In this document: positions 26,955-35,900 of the stretch, piece by piece | Numbering within the stretch: the stretch's first letter is position 1 | Layout of the letters: every line of letters starts with the position of its first letter | Assembly (NCBI GenBank): GCA_021772915.1 | Contig: JAJFLB010000016.1 | Location: forward strand, 101,984 to 165,983 | Length of the DNA stretch: 64,000 bases | Reading direction: 5' to 3' | DNA from: Gammaproteobacteria bacterium | Lineage (GTDB): Bacteria; Pseudomonadota; Gammaproteobacteria; Xanthomonadales; SZUA-36 | The notes under the pieces: model-generated | Seen by the model: only the letters and a program-made list of their open reading frames with translations | Database searches by the model: none | Told to the model about the DNA's origin: nothing | Program-made: the position numbers and the translations under genes

Positions 26955-28025
26955 ATGTCGAATTACGCCGCCATTACCGGTTGGGGAAAGTGTCTCCCCC
27001 CAACGGTTTTGACTAATGACCAGATAGCCACTGTCATTGATACTTCAGATGAGTGGATAAGAACACGTAGCGGCATCAGTGAGCGAAGGGTCTCCCATGT
27101 ACCTGGAAGTGACCTCGCGACCGTGGCCGGGAAACGCGCGCTGGCCGCAGCCGGTGTCGATGCACAAGACCTGGATCTGCTGATTGTTGCGACCTGTACA
27201 CCCGATACGGTTATTCCCAGTACAGCCGCCCATGTGCAACGTAAAACGGGTGCACGCAATGCCGCTGTATTTGACCTCAACGCCGGATGTAGCGGTTTTT
27301 TATACAGTCTGACAGTGGCCACTTCCATGATCCGCTCCGGCGTCTACAAAAAGGCCCTTGTAATCGGTTCTGAACGCATCACCTGGTTTTTGAACTGGTC
27401 CATGCGTGACACCGCCGTGTTGTTCGGCGATGGCGCTGGTGCGGTGGTGGTGGAGCCATCTGCGGAAAAGTCCGGTCTGTTGTTTTCACACCTGGCTTGT
27501 GAGGGCGATGCCGCCGAAATACTGCAGATCCCGAATTTTGGTACGGCTGGGAATCGGTTTGTGGATGATTATGGCATCTTCAATGTTCAGTTTGACGGCC
27601 GCGAAATTTTCCGCCGGGCTGTGAAAGGAATGGCCCTTGAGACCAGAATCGTACTGGGCGAATTGGGCTTGAGCGATGATGATATTGATATGATCATCCC
27701 CCATCAGGCGAACCAACGTATTATCGAATCACTGGCAAAGCACCTGTCGGTCGACATGGCGAAGGTTGAAATGAATATTCAACGCTACGGCAACACTTCG
27801 GCAGCATCAATTCCGGTAGCGATGGTCGAGGCGTTGGAGGCAGGACGTATTAACCCGGGTGACAATTTGCTACTCGCCGCTTTCGGCGCAGGACTGACAC
27901 GTGCTGCCGGCTTGATTCACTGGGGCGAACGAACAACCCCACTGGGCATTAGCGAGGCCGAATTACCGGCCTGCAAACAAACGGCATTGGAAATCCTCCG
28001 CGAAGCCATTGAACACACACAGTGA
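26955..28025 (+). CDS. 3-oxoacyl-ACP synthase III (KASIII, FabH-like)
   Basis: With ATG 26955 the protein has 356 residues, near FabH size. The catalytic Cys is at ~112 in LNAGCSGFLYSL, His in IIPHQANQRI and Asn in RYGNTSAASIP, so the Cys-His-Asn triad is complete. It condenses an acyl-CoA with malonyl-ACP or a related acceptor. The frame is open 63 codons upstream but that part is unlike any KASIII and overlaps the promoter region of the divergent gene. It stands apart from a fab cluster, so it may serve a specialised product. Confidence 0.9.
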   Translation: MSNYAAITGWGKCLPPTVLTNDQIATVIDTSDEWIRTRSGISERRVSHVPGSDLATVAGKRALAAAGVDAQDLDLLIVATCTPDTVIPSTAAHVQRKTGARNAAVFDLNAGCSGFLYSLTVATSMIRSGVYKKALVIGSERITWFLNWSMRDTAVLFGDGAGAVVVEPSAEKSGLLFSHLACEGDAAEILQIPNFGTAGNRFVDDYGIFNVQFDGREIFRRAVKGMALETRIVLGELGLSDDDIDMIIPHQANQRIIESLAKHLSVDMAKVEMNIQRYGNTSAASIPVAMVEALEAGRINPGDNLLLAAFGAGLTRAAGLIHWGERTTPLGISEAELPACKQTALEILREAIEHTQ

Positions 28026-28045
28026 TTGAGTAACGGCGTAACTGG

Positions 28046-29203
28046 TCAGTTTTTTTTGTATGGCAAATAGGTTTTAGCCTGCTTTTTATAGTCATCCGTT
28101 CGGCGTTTTTCCAGACGCAAAAAATCAGCGACGGCCGCATGAAACCGGGGATCGGCCAGCCAATGATAAGAGACGGTTTTAAACGGCTCAAATCCACGCA
28201 TCAGTTTGTGCTCTCCCTGAGTACCCGGATCAAAAACAGCAAGACCTTTTTCAATGCAATACTCAATGCCCTGGTAAAAACAGGCTTCAAAATGCAGACA
28301 TGAGATGTCCTGCAGTGCGCCCCAGTAACGGCCATACAAGCTGTTGCTGTCAAACAAGAACAATGCGGCGGCCACGATTTCACCCTCACGTCGCGCTATC
28401 ACCAGCATCAACCGTTCAGTCATGGTAGCTCGCAGTCGATCAAAAAAACGACGGTTCAAATAACCATCATGGCCACTGCGTTTCCGGTAGGTGTTGATGT
28501 AACACTGGTAAAAGCCCCGCCATTCCTCGTCACTGATTTCCTGACCGGTTTTTCTTTGCAAGCTCACACCCTGCTCCGCTATCAGGCGTCTTTCTCGCTT
28601 GAGGTTCTTGCGTCGGGCCGATCTTAATGTGGCCAAAAAATCATCAAAACTGCAGTAATCGTGATTGTGCCAGTGAAACTGCACCGCTTCGCGACGCAAA
28701 ATCGCTGTCTCATCCTGGTCCTCAACCACAGTCTGTTGCAGACTTGCCCCTGCGAACAACAAATGCCAACTTGAATAACCACCCGCCTCCGCCAGTTGCA
28801 TGACCTTATCCCTTAGTTCTGGCCAGACCTCACCGGGCTTTACATCCCGGGCCAGCCCCAACCTTGGCCCGGCAACCGGTGTAAATGGAATTGAACTGAC
28901 CAGCTTTGGGTAGTAATCCAATCCATGCCGTTCATACGCCTCGGCCCATCCCCAATCAAAAACGAACTCTCCGTATGAGTGGCTTTTGATATACAGCGGC
29001 AAGGCAGCGACAGCCTTGCCGTCTTCCATCAACAATAGGTGTTGGGGTTGCCAGCCGGTCCTGGCACTGACACATCCGCTTTGCTCCAGCGCCAACAGGT
29101 AGGCATGCTGTGCGAACGGATTATCACTGCAAAACAGATCATTCCAGAGTGAGGCAGGGATATCAGCGATGGCGTTGTAATACTTACAATGCATAATCGG
29201 CAT
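28046..29203 (-). CDS. FemAB-like / DUF482 GNAT-fold acyltransferase
   Basis: About 385 residues with the DUF482 (peptidogalycan biosynthesis-type) features: FVFDWGWAEAYERHGLDYYPKL-like block, SSWHLLFA, the basic SARRKNLKRERR stretch, FYQCYINTYRKRSGHDGYLN and HFEACFYQGIEYCI. The fold is that of FemX-type aminoacyl transferases, but function of this family is not established. The frame is open up to 29308, where the ATG falls inside a REP-like element; ATG 29203 (MPIMHCKYYNAIADIP) is the likelier start. It converges with the KASIII gene. Confidence 0.83.
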   Translation of the reverse strand: MPIMHCKYYNAIADIPASLWNDLFCSDNPFAQHAYLLALEQSGCVSARTGWQPQHLLLMEDGKAVAALPLYIKSHSYGEFVFDWGWAEAYERHGLDYYPKLVSSIPFTPVAGPRLGLARDVKPGEVWPELRDKVMQLAEAGGYSSWHLLFAGASLQQTVVEDQDETAILRREAVQFHWHNHDYCSFDDFLATLRSARRKNLKRERRLIAEQGVSLQRKTGQEISDEEWRGFYQCYINTYRKRSGHDGYLNRRFFDRLRATMTERLMLVIARREGEIVAAALFLFDSNSLYGRYWGALQDISCLHFEACFYQGIEYCIEKGLAVFDPGTQGEHKLMRGFEPFKTVSYHWLADPRFHAAVADFLRLEKRRTDDYKKQAKTYLPYKKN

Positions 29204-29286
29204 AGTGCACCATGGTGCAAGAGAATCACAATGATTCCGCAGGTCTGACCGGCTTGCCGGCTGGGAATTGATGGGCGTGAAGGGAG

Positions 29287-29326
29287 GGTTCCCGATGAGC
29301 AAGCTCATCGGTCCTACAGGTCCTAC
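29287..29326. repeat. REP-like element, cluster 5, with extra terminal octamer
   Basis: One inverted copy at 29287-29317 (TTCCC, CGATGAGC-AA-GCTCATCG, GGTCCTAC), followed by AGGTCCTAC at 29318-29326. Read on the minus strand, the last octamer is GTAGGACC and its TAG is the stop of the POT transporter gene. The same doubled end is seen at 25182-25200. Confidence 0.85.
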
Positions 29327-31080
29327 TTTACGCCGTGCATGCCTTTGCGTACGAATGGAACCACTGCGAAGGCAATTGCTGCGGCGATGATACCGATCCA
29401 GAACATCATCATGAACATATCCCCATAACGTGCCGCCGCCATCGCCACATCCAGTGTTTCACCCTCGGGAACATCCATCGCAGTCAACTCACCAAACTTG
29501 GCGGCCAGCACTTCTGAGTAGGCCGTCGCCAGGAACCAGGCACCCATCATTACACTGACCACACGCGGCACCGATAACTGCGTGACGGCACTGAGTCCAA
29601 TGGGTGAAATGCTCAACTCACCGAACTCAAGCACCGCGTAGGCCAGTACCAACCACCAGACACTTGCCACGCCATTGATACCGGCAAGGTGGGCCGCGTA
29701 CGCCAGCGGCAAAAATGCAATACCGCCAAGCAACAATCCAATTGCGCTTTTTGCCGGTTTGCTGGGATTCTTACCGCGCTTGTCCAACCATGGCCACAAC
29801 CAGGTGAAGAACGGGGTTAGTGCGACGATGAAGAAGGCACCCAGGAAAGTCAACGAACCGGCTGTTTGTTGTACAAAAGCCATATCGCGAATGAAGGCCG
29901 CAATCATCAGCACAGCAACCGTTCCGATCAGTATTTCACCCAGTCTCTGTCGGTCTTGACCCGCAAGTTTCAGGGCCATCAGCATGGCCAGCGGACTGAG
30001 CGCAAGCGGCACAATGGTCCAGGGGACCACCGCCTCAGTCGTAGAAGCTGAAATACTGAACAGATCCTTGGTGAGCAAGCGGTCAGTAAACGCTACCCAG
30101 GAGCCATAAGTCTGCTCATACAGGATGAAAAACACCAGCGCCATGAGGATCAGCACGACCAGGCTGATCATTTGCTGCCGCTCAACCCGATTGCATTGCT
30201 TGACCAGGAACCAGATAAACCAGGTCACCAGCACTGTTGACATGATGTGCATGGCTCCGGTCACCGTCCAGGTGTTCTGCATCAACTGCCAGATCACTCC
30301 GACACCCAGCAACGAGCCCGCATAAATGACCCACTCACGGCTAAGCGGCCCCAAAACTTTTTCCCGCAGTGATTCGGGATTCCTGGGCTCTGCGTGACCG
30401 TGCAGATATTTCTGTCCGGTTAGAAATACTGTGAGACCCAGCAACATCCCTATTCCCGCTGCACCAAAGCCATACTTCCAGCCAAAGGTTTCGCCCAGGT
30501 AACCACAAATCAAACTGGCAAACAGCGCACCCACGTTGATACCGGCGTAAAAAATGGTAAAACCCGAGTCCCTGCGTGGATCATTTTGCGGGTATAACTT
30601 ACCAACGATCGTGGAAATATTTGGCTTGAGAAATCCGACACCGCCAATAATCAGTGCCAGGGAAAAATAGAACACCTGCAATGCAGCGTCATCTCGCTGG
30701 ACGACGCCATCCACCAGACGCGCCTGTTCGCCCTCGAAAGCCATGCCAAAATGTCCCAGGCAAAGCAATACGCCCCCTGCTACCACGGCCTTGCGCATTC
30801 CCAGCCAGCGATCCGCCAGCATGCCACCGATCACGGGCATGGCATAAACCATGCCTCCGTAAGCACCTAACAGCTGGTAGCTGGGCGCATCACCGAACAG
30901 ATGGTACTTAATCAGGTAGAGAAACAGGAGGGCTTTCATTCCATAAAAAGAAAACCGCTCCCACATTTCAGTGAAAAAGCAAATATAGAGACCTTTTGGT
31001 TGTCCCCAAAACTCTTCACCGGGGTGAAAACTCGTCGTGTTGTCGGCTGTATTCATAATTTCGATCGACTTGTTGGGCAT
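29323..31080 (-). CDS. POT-family proton-dependent peptide transporter
   Basis: This 585-residue inner-membrane protein begins with FWGQPKGLYICFFTEMWERFSFYGMK, containing the POT ExxERF motif that couples protons (written in part: FTEMWERFSFYG). FYAGINVGALFASLICGYLGE and EFGELSISPIGLS are further POT signatures. About 14 membrane helices are visible, as in bacterial di/tripeptide carriers. A GGAG site 7 bp before the ATG supports the start. The TAG stop lies in a REP-like terminus. Confidence 0.92.
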   Translation of the reverse strand: MPNKSIEIMNTADNTTSFHPGEEFWGQPKGLYICFFTEMWERFSFYGMKALLFLYLIKYHLFGDAPSYQLLGAYGGMVYAMPVIGGMLADRWLGMRKAVVAGGVLLCLGHFGMAFEGEQARLVDGVVQRDDAALQVFYFSLALIIGGVGFLKPNISTIVGKLYPQNDPRRDSGFTIFYAGINVGALFASLICGYLGETFGWKYGFGAAGIGMLLGLTVFLTGQKYLHGHAEPRNPESLREKVLGPLSREWVIYAGSLLGVGVIWQLMQNTWTVTGAMHIMSTVLVTWFIWFLVKQCNRVERQQMISLVVLILMALVFFILYEQTYGSWVAFTDRLLTKDLFSISASTTEAVVPWTIVPLALSPLAMLMALKLAGQDRQRLGEILIGTVAVLMIAAFIRDMAFVQQTAGSLTFLGAFFIVALTPFFTWLWPWLDKRGKNPSKPAKSAIGLLLGGIAFLPLAYAAHLAGINGVASVWWLVLAYAVLEFGELSISPIGLSAVTQLSVPRVVSVMMGAWFLATAYSEVLAAKFGELTAMDVPEGETLDVAMAAARYGDMFMMMFWIGIIAAAIAFAVVPFVRKGMHGVK

Positions 31081-31246
31081 TGGTGCGCTCCAGAATCCTG
31101 TTAAACGCAGCCAGAGTCAAATGCTTTGTGAGATTTAGCCGAACCCCCGCTTACCGGTTAACGTTAAAAGCTGTAATTTCGGGAATTCCGACACAGGCAT
31201 GCGTTAAAATAGGCCGGTATCTGACCCATCATCTAAAGGAACACAC

Positions 31247-32008
31247 ATGAAAACCGAAGCTACGATTGTTGCCATCACCGGTGCCGGTGGCGGTCTGGGT
31301 GGAGCCATGGCAAAGCGCCTGGCGGCCCAGGGAGCAAAACTTGCACTGCTGGACTACGACAGGGCCGCGTTGGAGACACTAAAAGCATCACCCGAACTGG
31401 CAACCGCTGAGTGCCTGATAATCGCCTGTGATGTGAGCAACGAAGACGCCGTTGACCAGGCTTTCACGGAAATTTGCGGGCATTTCGGTGGCCTGGATGT
31501 ACTCATCAATAACGCCGGTATCACCCGCGATGCCCTGATGATCAAGGTTAAAGACGGCGAACTGGTCTCAAGAATGTCACTGGAAAACTGGAACGCGGTA
31601 ATCGACGTCAACCTGACCGGTGTTTTTTTGTGCGGCCGAGCCGCTGCCGAGCGCATGGCCTTGGCTGATGGCCCTGGTCTGATCATCAATATTTCCAGCA
31701 TTTCCCGCAGCGGCAATATGGGCCAGAGCAACTACTCTGCTACCAAGGCAGCGGTTGCCGCAATGGCAGTGACCTGGGCCAAGGAATTGGCACGCTACGA
31801 CATCCGCGTAAATGCCATCTCCCCGGGCTTTATCGGCACCGAAATGGTCAGGGCAATGAAGCCAGAAGCACTGGCCAAACTGCGGGCCATGATACCGGCC
31901 GGTCGGATCGGCGAACCGGACGAGATTGCACATACCGTGCAATATATTATTGAAAATGACTTTGTGAATGGCAGGAATATGGAGGTAGACGGCGGGATGC
32001 GTCTATAG
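31247..32008 (+). CDS. SDR, FabG-like 3-oxoacyl reductase
   Basis: This 253-residue SDR has TGAGGGLGGAMAKRL at the cofactor site, NNAGITRDALMIK, SSISRSGNMGQSNY with catalytic Ser, YSATK, and FVNGRNMEVDGGMRL at the end. It resembles FabG/PhaB, which reduce 3-ketoacyl-ACP or -CoA with NADPH to the (R)-alcohol. RBS AAAGGAA precedes the ATG. It converges on a PhaJ-like hydratase; together they would interconvert 3-ketoacyl, (R)-3-hydroxyacyl and enoyl forms. Confidence 0.9.
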   Translation: MKTEATIVAITGAGGGLGGAMAKRLAAQGAKLALLDYDRAALETLKASPELATAECLIIACDVSNEDAVDQAFTEICGHFGGLDVLINNAGITRDALMIKVKDGELVSRMSLENWNAVIDVNLTGVFLCGRAAAERMALADGPGLIINISSISRSGNMGQSNYSATKAAVAAMAVTWAKELARYDIRVNAISPGFIGTEMVRAMKPEALAKLRAMIPAGRIGEPDEIAHTVQYIIENDFVNGRNMEVDGGMRL

Positions 32009-32033
32009 GACTATCGGCTAATTTACCCTCCAA

Positions 32034-32510
32034 TTAATCAATCAAGCCAAAGCGTGGCGAGCTTGTGCGTTCTATGGTTATTTTTTCGCTCGGTGCAAGG
32101 ACTTGTGCTTCTCCGCTGGCCACCAGCTTGTCATTCTGGTTGAGAACCTTGCAGTCCAGGGTAACAAAGCCCTTGTCATCGCGTTTGCCGGTTACTTCCA
32201 GATGTACAGTTATCCGGTCCCCGATTTTGACCGGTCGGGTGAAACGTAAGGTTTGCCCCAGGTACACCGTGCCGGGTCCGGGCAACTCCATGGCCAGCGC
32301 CGCGGAAATGATGGCCCCCGTCAGCATACCGTGGGCGATACGTTCACCAAATATAGTACCCGCTGCATAACTTTCATCCAGATGTACCGGATTGACATCA
32401 CCGGACAAGGCAGAAAAGAGAGAGACATCCTGCTCCCCAACCTGCTTGTTGAAGCTGGCAGTTTGACCGATGCTTATCTCGTCGTAGGTAAAATTACTTA
32501 CGTTGCTCAT
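32034..32510 (-). CDS. MaoC-family hydratase (PhaJ-like)
   Basis: This 158-residue hot-dog protein carries FSALSGDVNPVHLDESYA with the catalytic Asp and His, and IAHGMLTGAIISA. The pattern matches (R)-specific enoyl-CoA hydratases of the PhaJ kind. It lies 121 bp beyond the depolymerase gene on the same strand and could be the last gene of that operon or have its own promoter. In a polyester context it would link (R)-3-hydroxyacyl-CoA with beta-oxidation. Confidence 0.9.
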   Translation of the reverse strand: MSNVSNFTYDEISIGQTASFNKQVGEQDVSLFSALSGDVNPVHLDESYAAGTIFGERIAHGMLTGAIISAALAMELPGPGTVYLGQTLRFTRPVKIGDRITVHLEVTGKRDDKGFVTLDCKVLNQNDKLVASGEAQVLAPSEKITIERTSSPRFGLID

Positions 32511-32631
32511 TGTTCAGTTCCTGCTTCTGTTGGCTGCTAGTATGACACCATCAGTGCTTGATTGACCCCTGCAGTCAGCATCAGCAAACCGGGCACTTGT
32601 TTCACTGCACATCCTGCAACACAAACGAAAC

Positions 32632-33603
32632 TCATGGGGCAGTCAACCTCCGCAGCCAGTTCGTAAGTACCTCCATCTGCGCACCAGTTCGCCAGCGGTA
32701 GTCCTCGCCCGTATAACCCCACCAATCCCAACAGGCAAAGGGATTGTTTGCGGCAGGTGCGACTTGTGGGAATGCCAGAACAATATCGTTGGCCTCGGCC
32801 CAGCGCAAGTAACCGCTTTGTTCAATAAATACGCTGTCGACTTGGACCGTCGACTGGGCGCAACCATGTAGTACGAAGTGCGCTTTGCAGAGTTTTTCAG
32901 TTTGTCTACAGGCCGTAGGGACAAACAAGTAGGCGGTCTCAGCCAGTCCCGCCTCAGCTGCTCCAGCCAGGAGTGTTTTGGTCAGTTCTGCTGTGGGCTC
33001 TGTAAGGGGTGCCTCAAGCTCACCATACAAATGATTAAGCAGCTCGCCGGCTGCATCGTAATCGCAATCCCCAATAAAAGGAGCCTCGCTAACCGTGCAT
33101 TCACTACCCTGGTCCCGGGTCGGAAAATGATGTGCAGCCCCAATTTCGTTCACATACCGGATATTTTTGACCGGCATGAACTCACCGTATAGCGCAACTA
33201 TTGTGTCACTCAACTCGCCGGCAACGACATTATCCAGCGTGCCGTGGAATACCCATACATGGTCATCCGCCAGGGTTGCCGTCTCCCCCAGTTTGCCATC
33301 CCCTACCGCCATATTTATTTCACTCACAAACTGGGCCAGCGGTAAGGCACCTTTTACACTACCCATACATCGGGTCATGGCGGTGGCAAGGGATCCTCCA
33401 GCACAACCAAATGGACCCCCGGCGATAATTCCCACCCCGGAAAATAGGTCAGGATAGGCAATGTGCAACTGGTGGGCCATTTGACCGCCAGCCGAAACAC
33501 CTGAGACTGTGACCTGAGTCGGGTCAATTCTCAGATGATGTGGTTGACCGGCAAAGGCGGCTGAGCCAATCAAAAAAGCGAAGCTAAGTAACAGTCTACG
33601 CAT
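32632..33603 (-). CDS. Extracellular PHA depolymerase, type 2 catalytic domain
   Basis: A signal peptide (~residues 1-19) precedes a serine-hydrolase core with Ser ~37 in VSGVSAGGQMA, GPFGCAGGS, and the oxyanion-type VLHGCAQS in the second half; GAAHHFPT probably holds the catalytic His. This order (lipase box near the N-terminus, HGC late) is that of type-2 catalytic domains in secreted short-chain-length polyhydroxyalkanoate depolymerases. At 323 residues it has no linker or substrate-binding domain. It is 4 bp after a MaoC-like gene, at the end of an acyl-CoA operon, so polyester or hydroxyacid-oligomer use is a reasonable reading. Confidence 0.82.
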   Translation of the reverse strand: MRRLLLSFAFLIGSAAFAGQPHHLRIDPTQVTVSGVSAGGQMAHQLHIAYPDLFSGVGIIAGGPFGCAGGSLATAMTRCMGSVKGALPLAQFVSEINMAVGDGKLGETATLADDHVWVFHGTLDNVVAGELSDTIVALYGEFMPVKNIRYVNEIGAAHHFPTRDQGSECTVSEAPFIGDCDYDAAGELLNHLYGELEAPLTEPTAELTKTLLAGAAEAGLAETAYLFVPTACRQTEKLCKAHFVLHGCAQSTVQVDSVFIEQSGYLRWAEANDIVLAFPQVAPAANNPFACWDWWGYTGEDYRWRTGAQMEVLTNWLRRLTAP

Positions 33604-33607
33604 GACC

Positions 33608-33997
33608 TTATCTCCTGATAAATTTCTTTAAACCATTCATGGACCCAACATCACCGGTGTAAACCAAAGCACGTCCCCGGGTTATGACCCGGCCGTCTGC
33701 GCCCCGACAGATTGTGGATAAATCCGCCAGTTGCTTGTCCGGTCTCAGCCTTGTGATTTCCACCCCCGCTGTAAGCAACTCGCCTACTCGGGCATCGCGC
33801 AAGAAACGCGTTTCCTGCTTGAGGTACATCGTACCCCTACCAGGCAGTTTCACACCCAGCAAAGAGGAGAACAGGGCGCCTATGAGTGGCTCAGGCACAC
33901 TTTCGTCCGGTACCGCGTAATTACTCAGTCGGGCGTACTCACGTAAATCGTCGCTGGTGAAAGTTCGGGAGACCTCCGCGCGGTTGCCGACCTTCAT
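33608..33997 (-). CDS. MaoC-like hot-dog subunit lacking the catalytic pair
   Basis: This 129-residue protein aligns in pattern with the gene just upstream but reads YARLSNYAVPDESVP where that gene has the DDNPIH motif, and it has no HG at the helix start. It therefore lacks the usual hydratase Asp/His. Its start overlaps the upstream MaoC stop by 4 bp. The arrangement recalls heteromeric MaoC hydratases of steroid catabolism, in which one subunit carries the active site and the other shapes the substrate pocket. That pairing is inferred. Confidence 0.75.
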   Translation of the reverse strand: MKVGNRAEVSRTFTSDDLREYARLSNYAVPDESVPEPLIGALFSSLLGVKLPGRGTMYLKQETRFLRDARVGELLTAGVEITRLRPDKQLADLSTICRGADGRVITRGRALVYTGDVGSMNGLKKFIRR

Positions 33998-34383
33998 TTA
34001 ACGACCCTGCATTGGCCCTGGCAGGTCACCACGCTATCCGCGATGCGCTTAACTTCCAGCTTGCATTCCATTAGCCCTTTTTTGCCTTCATGGTCCCTGC
34101 CGACCACCGCAACCGCGAAACGCATCGCATCACCAGCAAACGTCGGGGCTGGAAACATAACCGACTGATCAGTCAGTCGACCATCAGGTATCAATTTCTC
34201 GATCAGCCCCCGCAACACGCTGCACAGCAGCAAACCATGTGCCACAGTGCGGCCGAACCGGGTATCTCTGGAAAACCCGGGGTCGACGTGAATCGGGTTG
34301 TCATCGCCACTGAGCCGTGCGAAACAATCAAAATCTGCCTGACTGAAGCTCCGCACCACACTGGTCTGCAGACCCTGGGTCAT
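33994..34383 (-). CDS. MaoC-family hydratase subunit (catalytic)
   Basis: This 129-residue protein has FARLSGDDNPIHVDPGF with the catalytic Asp and His and VAHGLLLCSVL, the hydratase-2 core. It overlaps the CoA ligase gene by 4 bp upstream and the degenerate MaoC-like gene by 4 bp downstream, so all three are made together. It should hydrate an enoyl-CoA formed from the ligase product, or release water from a hydroxyacyl-CoA. Confidence 0.88.
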   Translation of the reverse strand: MTQGLQTSVVRSFSQADFDCFARLSGDDNPIHVDPGFSRDTRFGRTVAHGLLLCSVLRGLIEKLIPDGRLTDQSVMFPAPTFAGDAMRFAVAVVGRDHEGKKGLMECKLEVKRIADSVVTCQGQCRVVK

Positions 34384-35900
34384 GTTGAACTACCATTTGG
34401 GTCGGGTAACAGGTGTTTCTGCACCTTGCCTGCCGCGGTACGTGGAAAATCATCCAATGGAATGTATTGTCTAGGCACTTTGTAGGATGCAAGGCGTTGT
34501 CTGCAGAAGGTCGAAAGCTCTGAGTCGGGCGGGAGATTGTGCCCAGGCTGCACCACCAAGAAGGCACAACCAACCTCACCCCATTTTTTATTGGCCACAC
34601 CGACAACAGCCGCCTCCAGTATGTCCGGATGATCGGCTAGTTGGCCTTCAACCTCTGCGGCATACACGTTTTCACCACCGGATATGTACATGTCTTTGAG
34701 TCGGCCGACGATGTAATAATAGCCATCCTCATCCTGACGTCCTAGATCACCGCTACGCAACCACCCATCAGTCGTCATCGTCTCGGCGGTTGCTTCCTGG
34801 TTCTGGAAATAGCCCGGCGTGATTCCGAGGCCCGAAAACCACAGTTCACCGGTCTCACCGCGCTGAACGTCTTGGCCCTCCTGATCCACCAGGCGCACAG
34901 ACGCCAGCAGTTGGGGCTTGCCCACCGAGCCGATTTTAAGCGCGGCACTTGCCTGGTCCATCAGAAACACCGTGGGCCCGGTTTCGGTCATACCCATGCC
35001 ATTGAGGACCGTCGCGCCACGGGACGAAAAATGCTGTTGCAGTTTGTCGGGCATCGGTGCACCGCCACAACCCCAGCAACGCACCCGCGAAAGATCCAGT
35101 TCATCAAAACGTGGGTGCAGACTTATTGCCTGGTAAATCGCCGGCACCCCAAAAAACGTGTCCAAATCGCCCATTTCCAGCAGTTCAACGGTCAACTCCA
35201 GGTCAAAACCTGGAGTGACCAGTGTCCGCGCGCCCATGATTAGTGCAGGCAGGGTCGTCAGGTTGATACCACCGGTGTGGAACAACGGCAGGTAATTCAG
35301 ACTCGTATCATCTGCACGCAGGTCCATCGCCTGGGCAATATTGATGTAGTTTGCCATCGCCATACCATAGGTCTGAATGACAGCCTTGGGTTTACCCGTG
35401 GTTCCAGAGGTGTACAACAGGTACCAGGTTTCATCCGACGGCCAGACTGCACGACCCTGTTTGGGTTCCTGGGCGTCTCGTCGTGTACGAAACCCTGAGC
35501 CACCGGAATCATCCAGTCCAAGGTGGATCAACTGTCTCGCCGTAAGACCAGCTGCGGCCTCTGCGTCTTCGGCTCCGAAAATGAGCCACCCCGCCCCGCA
35601 ATCTGCAAGCAACAGTTCCAGTTCCTTGCACGGCATTCGCCAATTCAGGGGAACCAGAATGGCGGCCAGCCGCGCACAGGCGAACAACAATTCAAAAAAC
35701 TCAATCCGGTTTCTGCACAACACCGCCACACGGTCGCCCTGCCCCACACCCAGCCCGGTCAGCAGCGCAACGGTCTGCCCGGTGCGTAAATTCAGCTCAT
35801 CATAGTTGACCTGTACTCCAAGGTTGATGTCTTCCATGGCAACACGCTCTGGCCCCAGATCAGCACGCCTGGCCAGGATATCGAAGATTGGAAAACTCAT
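34380..35900 (-). CDS. AMP-dependent acyl-CoA synthetase
   Basis: This 506-residue ANL enzyme has the P-loop YTSGTTGKPK, NGMGMTETGP, the hinge-region GWLRSGDLGR, GRLKDMYISGGENVY and the adenylation Lys in TAAGKVQK. All catalytic elements are intact. It activates a carboxylic acid to acyl-CoA via acyl-AMP; size and motifs fit medium/long-chain or hydroxyacid substrates. Its ATG overlaps the hydrolase stop by one base. In this operon it would activate acids freed by the hydrolase or depolymerase. Confidence 0.92.
   Translation of the reverse strand: MSFPIFDILARRADLGPERVAMEDINLGVQVNYDELNLRTGQTVALLTGLGVGQGDRVAVLCRNRIEFFELLFACARLAAILVPLNWRMPCKELELLLADCGAGWLIFGAEDAEAAAGLTARQLIHLGLDDSGGSGFRTRRDAQEPKQGRAVWPSDETWYLLYTSGTTGKPKAVIQTYGMAMANYINIAQAMDLRADDTSLNYLPLFHTGGINLTTLPALIMGARTLVTPGFDLELTVELLEMGDLDTFFGVPAIYQAISLHPRFDELDLSRVRCWGCGGAPMPDKLQQHFSSRGATVLNGMGMTETGPTVFLMDQASAALKIGSVGKPQLLASVRLVDQEGQDVQRGETGELWFSGLGITPGYFQNQEATAETMTTDGWLRSGDLGRQDEDGYYYIVGRLKDMYISGGENVYAAEVEGQLADHPDILEAAVVGVANKKWGEVGCAFLVVQPGHNLPPDSELSTFCRQRLASYKVPRQYIPLDDFPRTAAGKVQKHLLPDPNGSST

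Noticed and set aside
29204-29308. Longer N-terminus for the FemAB-like gene
   Set aside because: The first codons are a REP-like element, and the family sequence begins at MPIMHCKYYNA.
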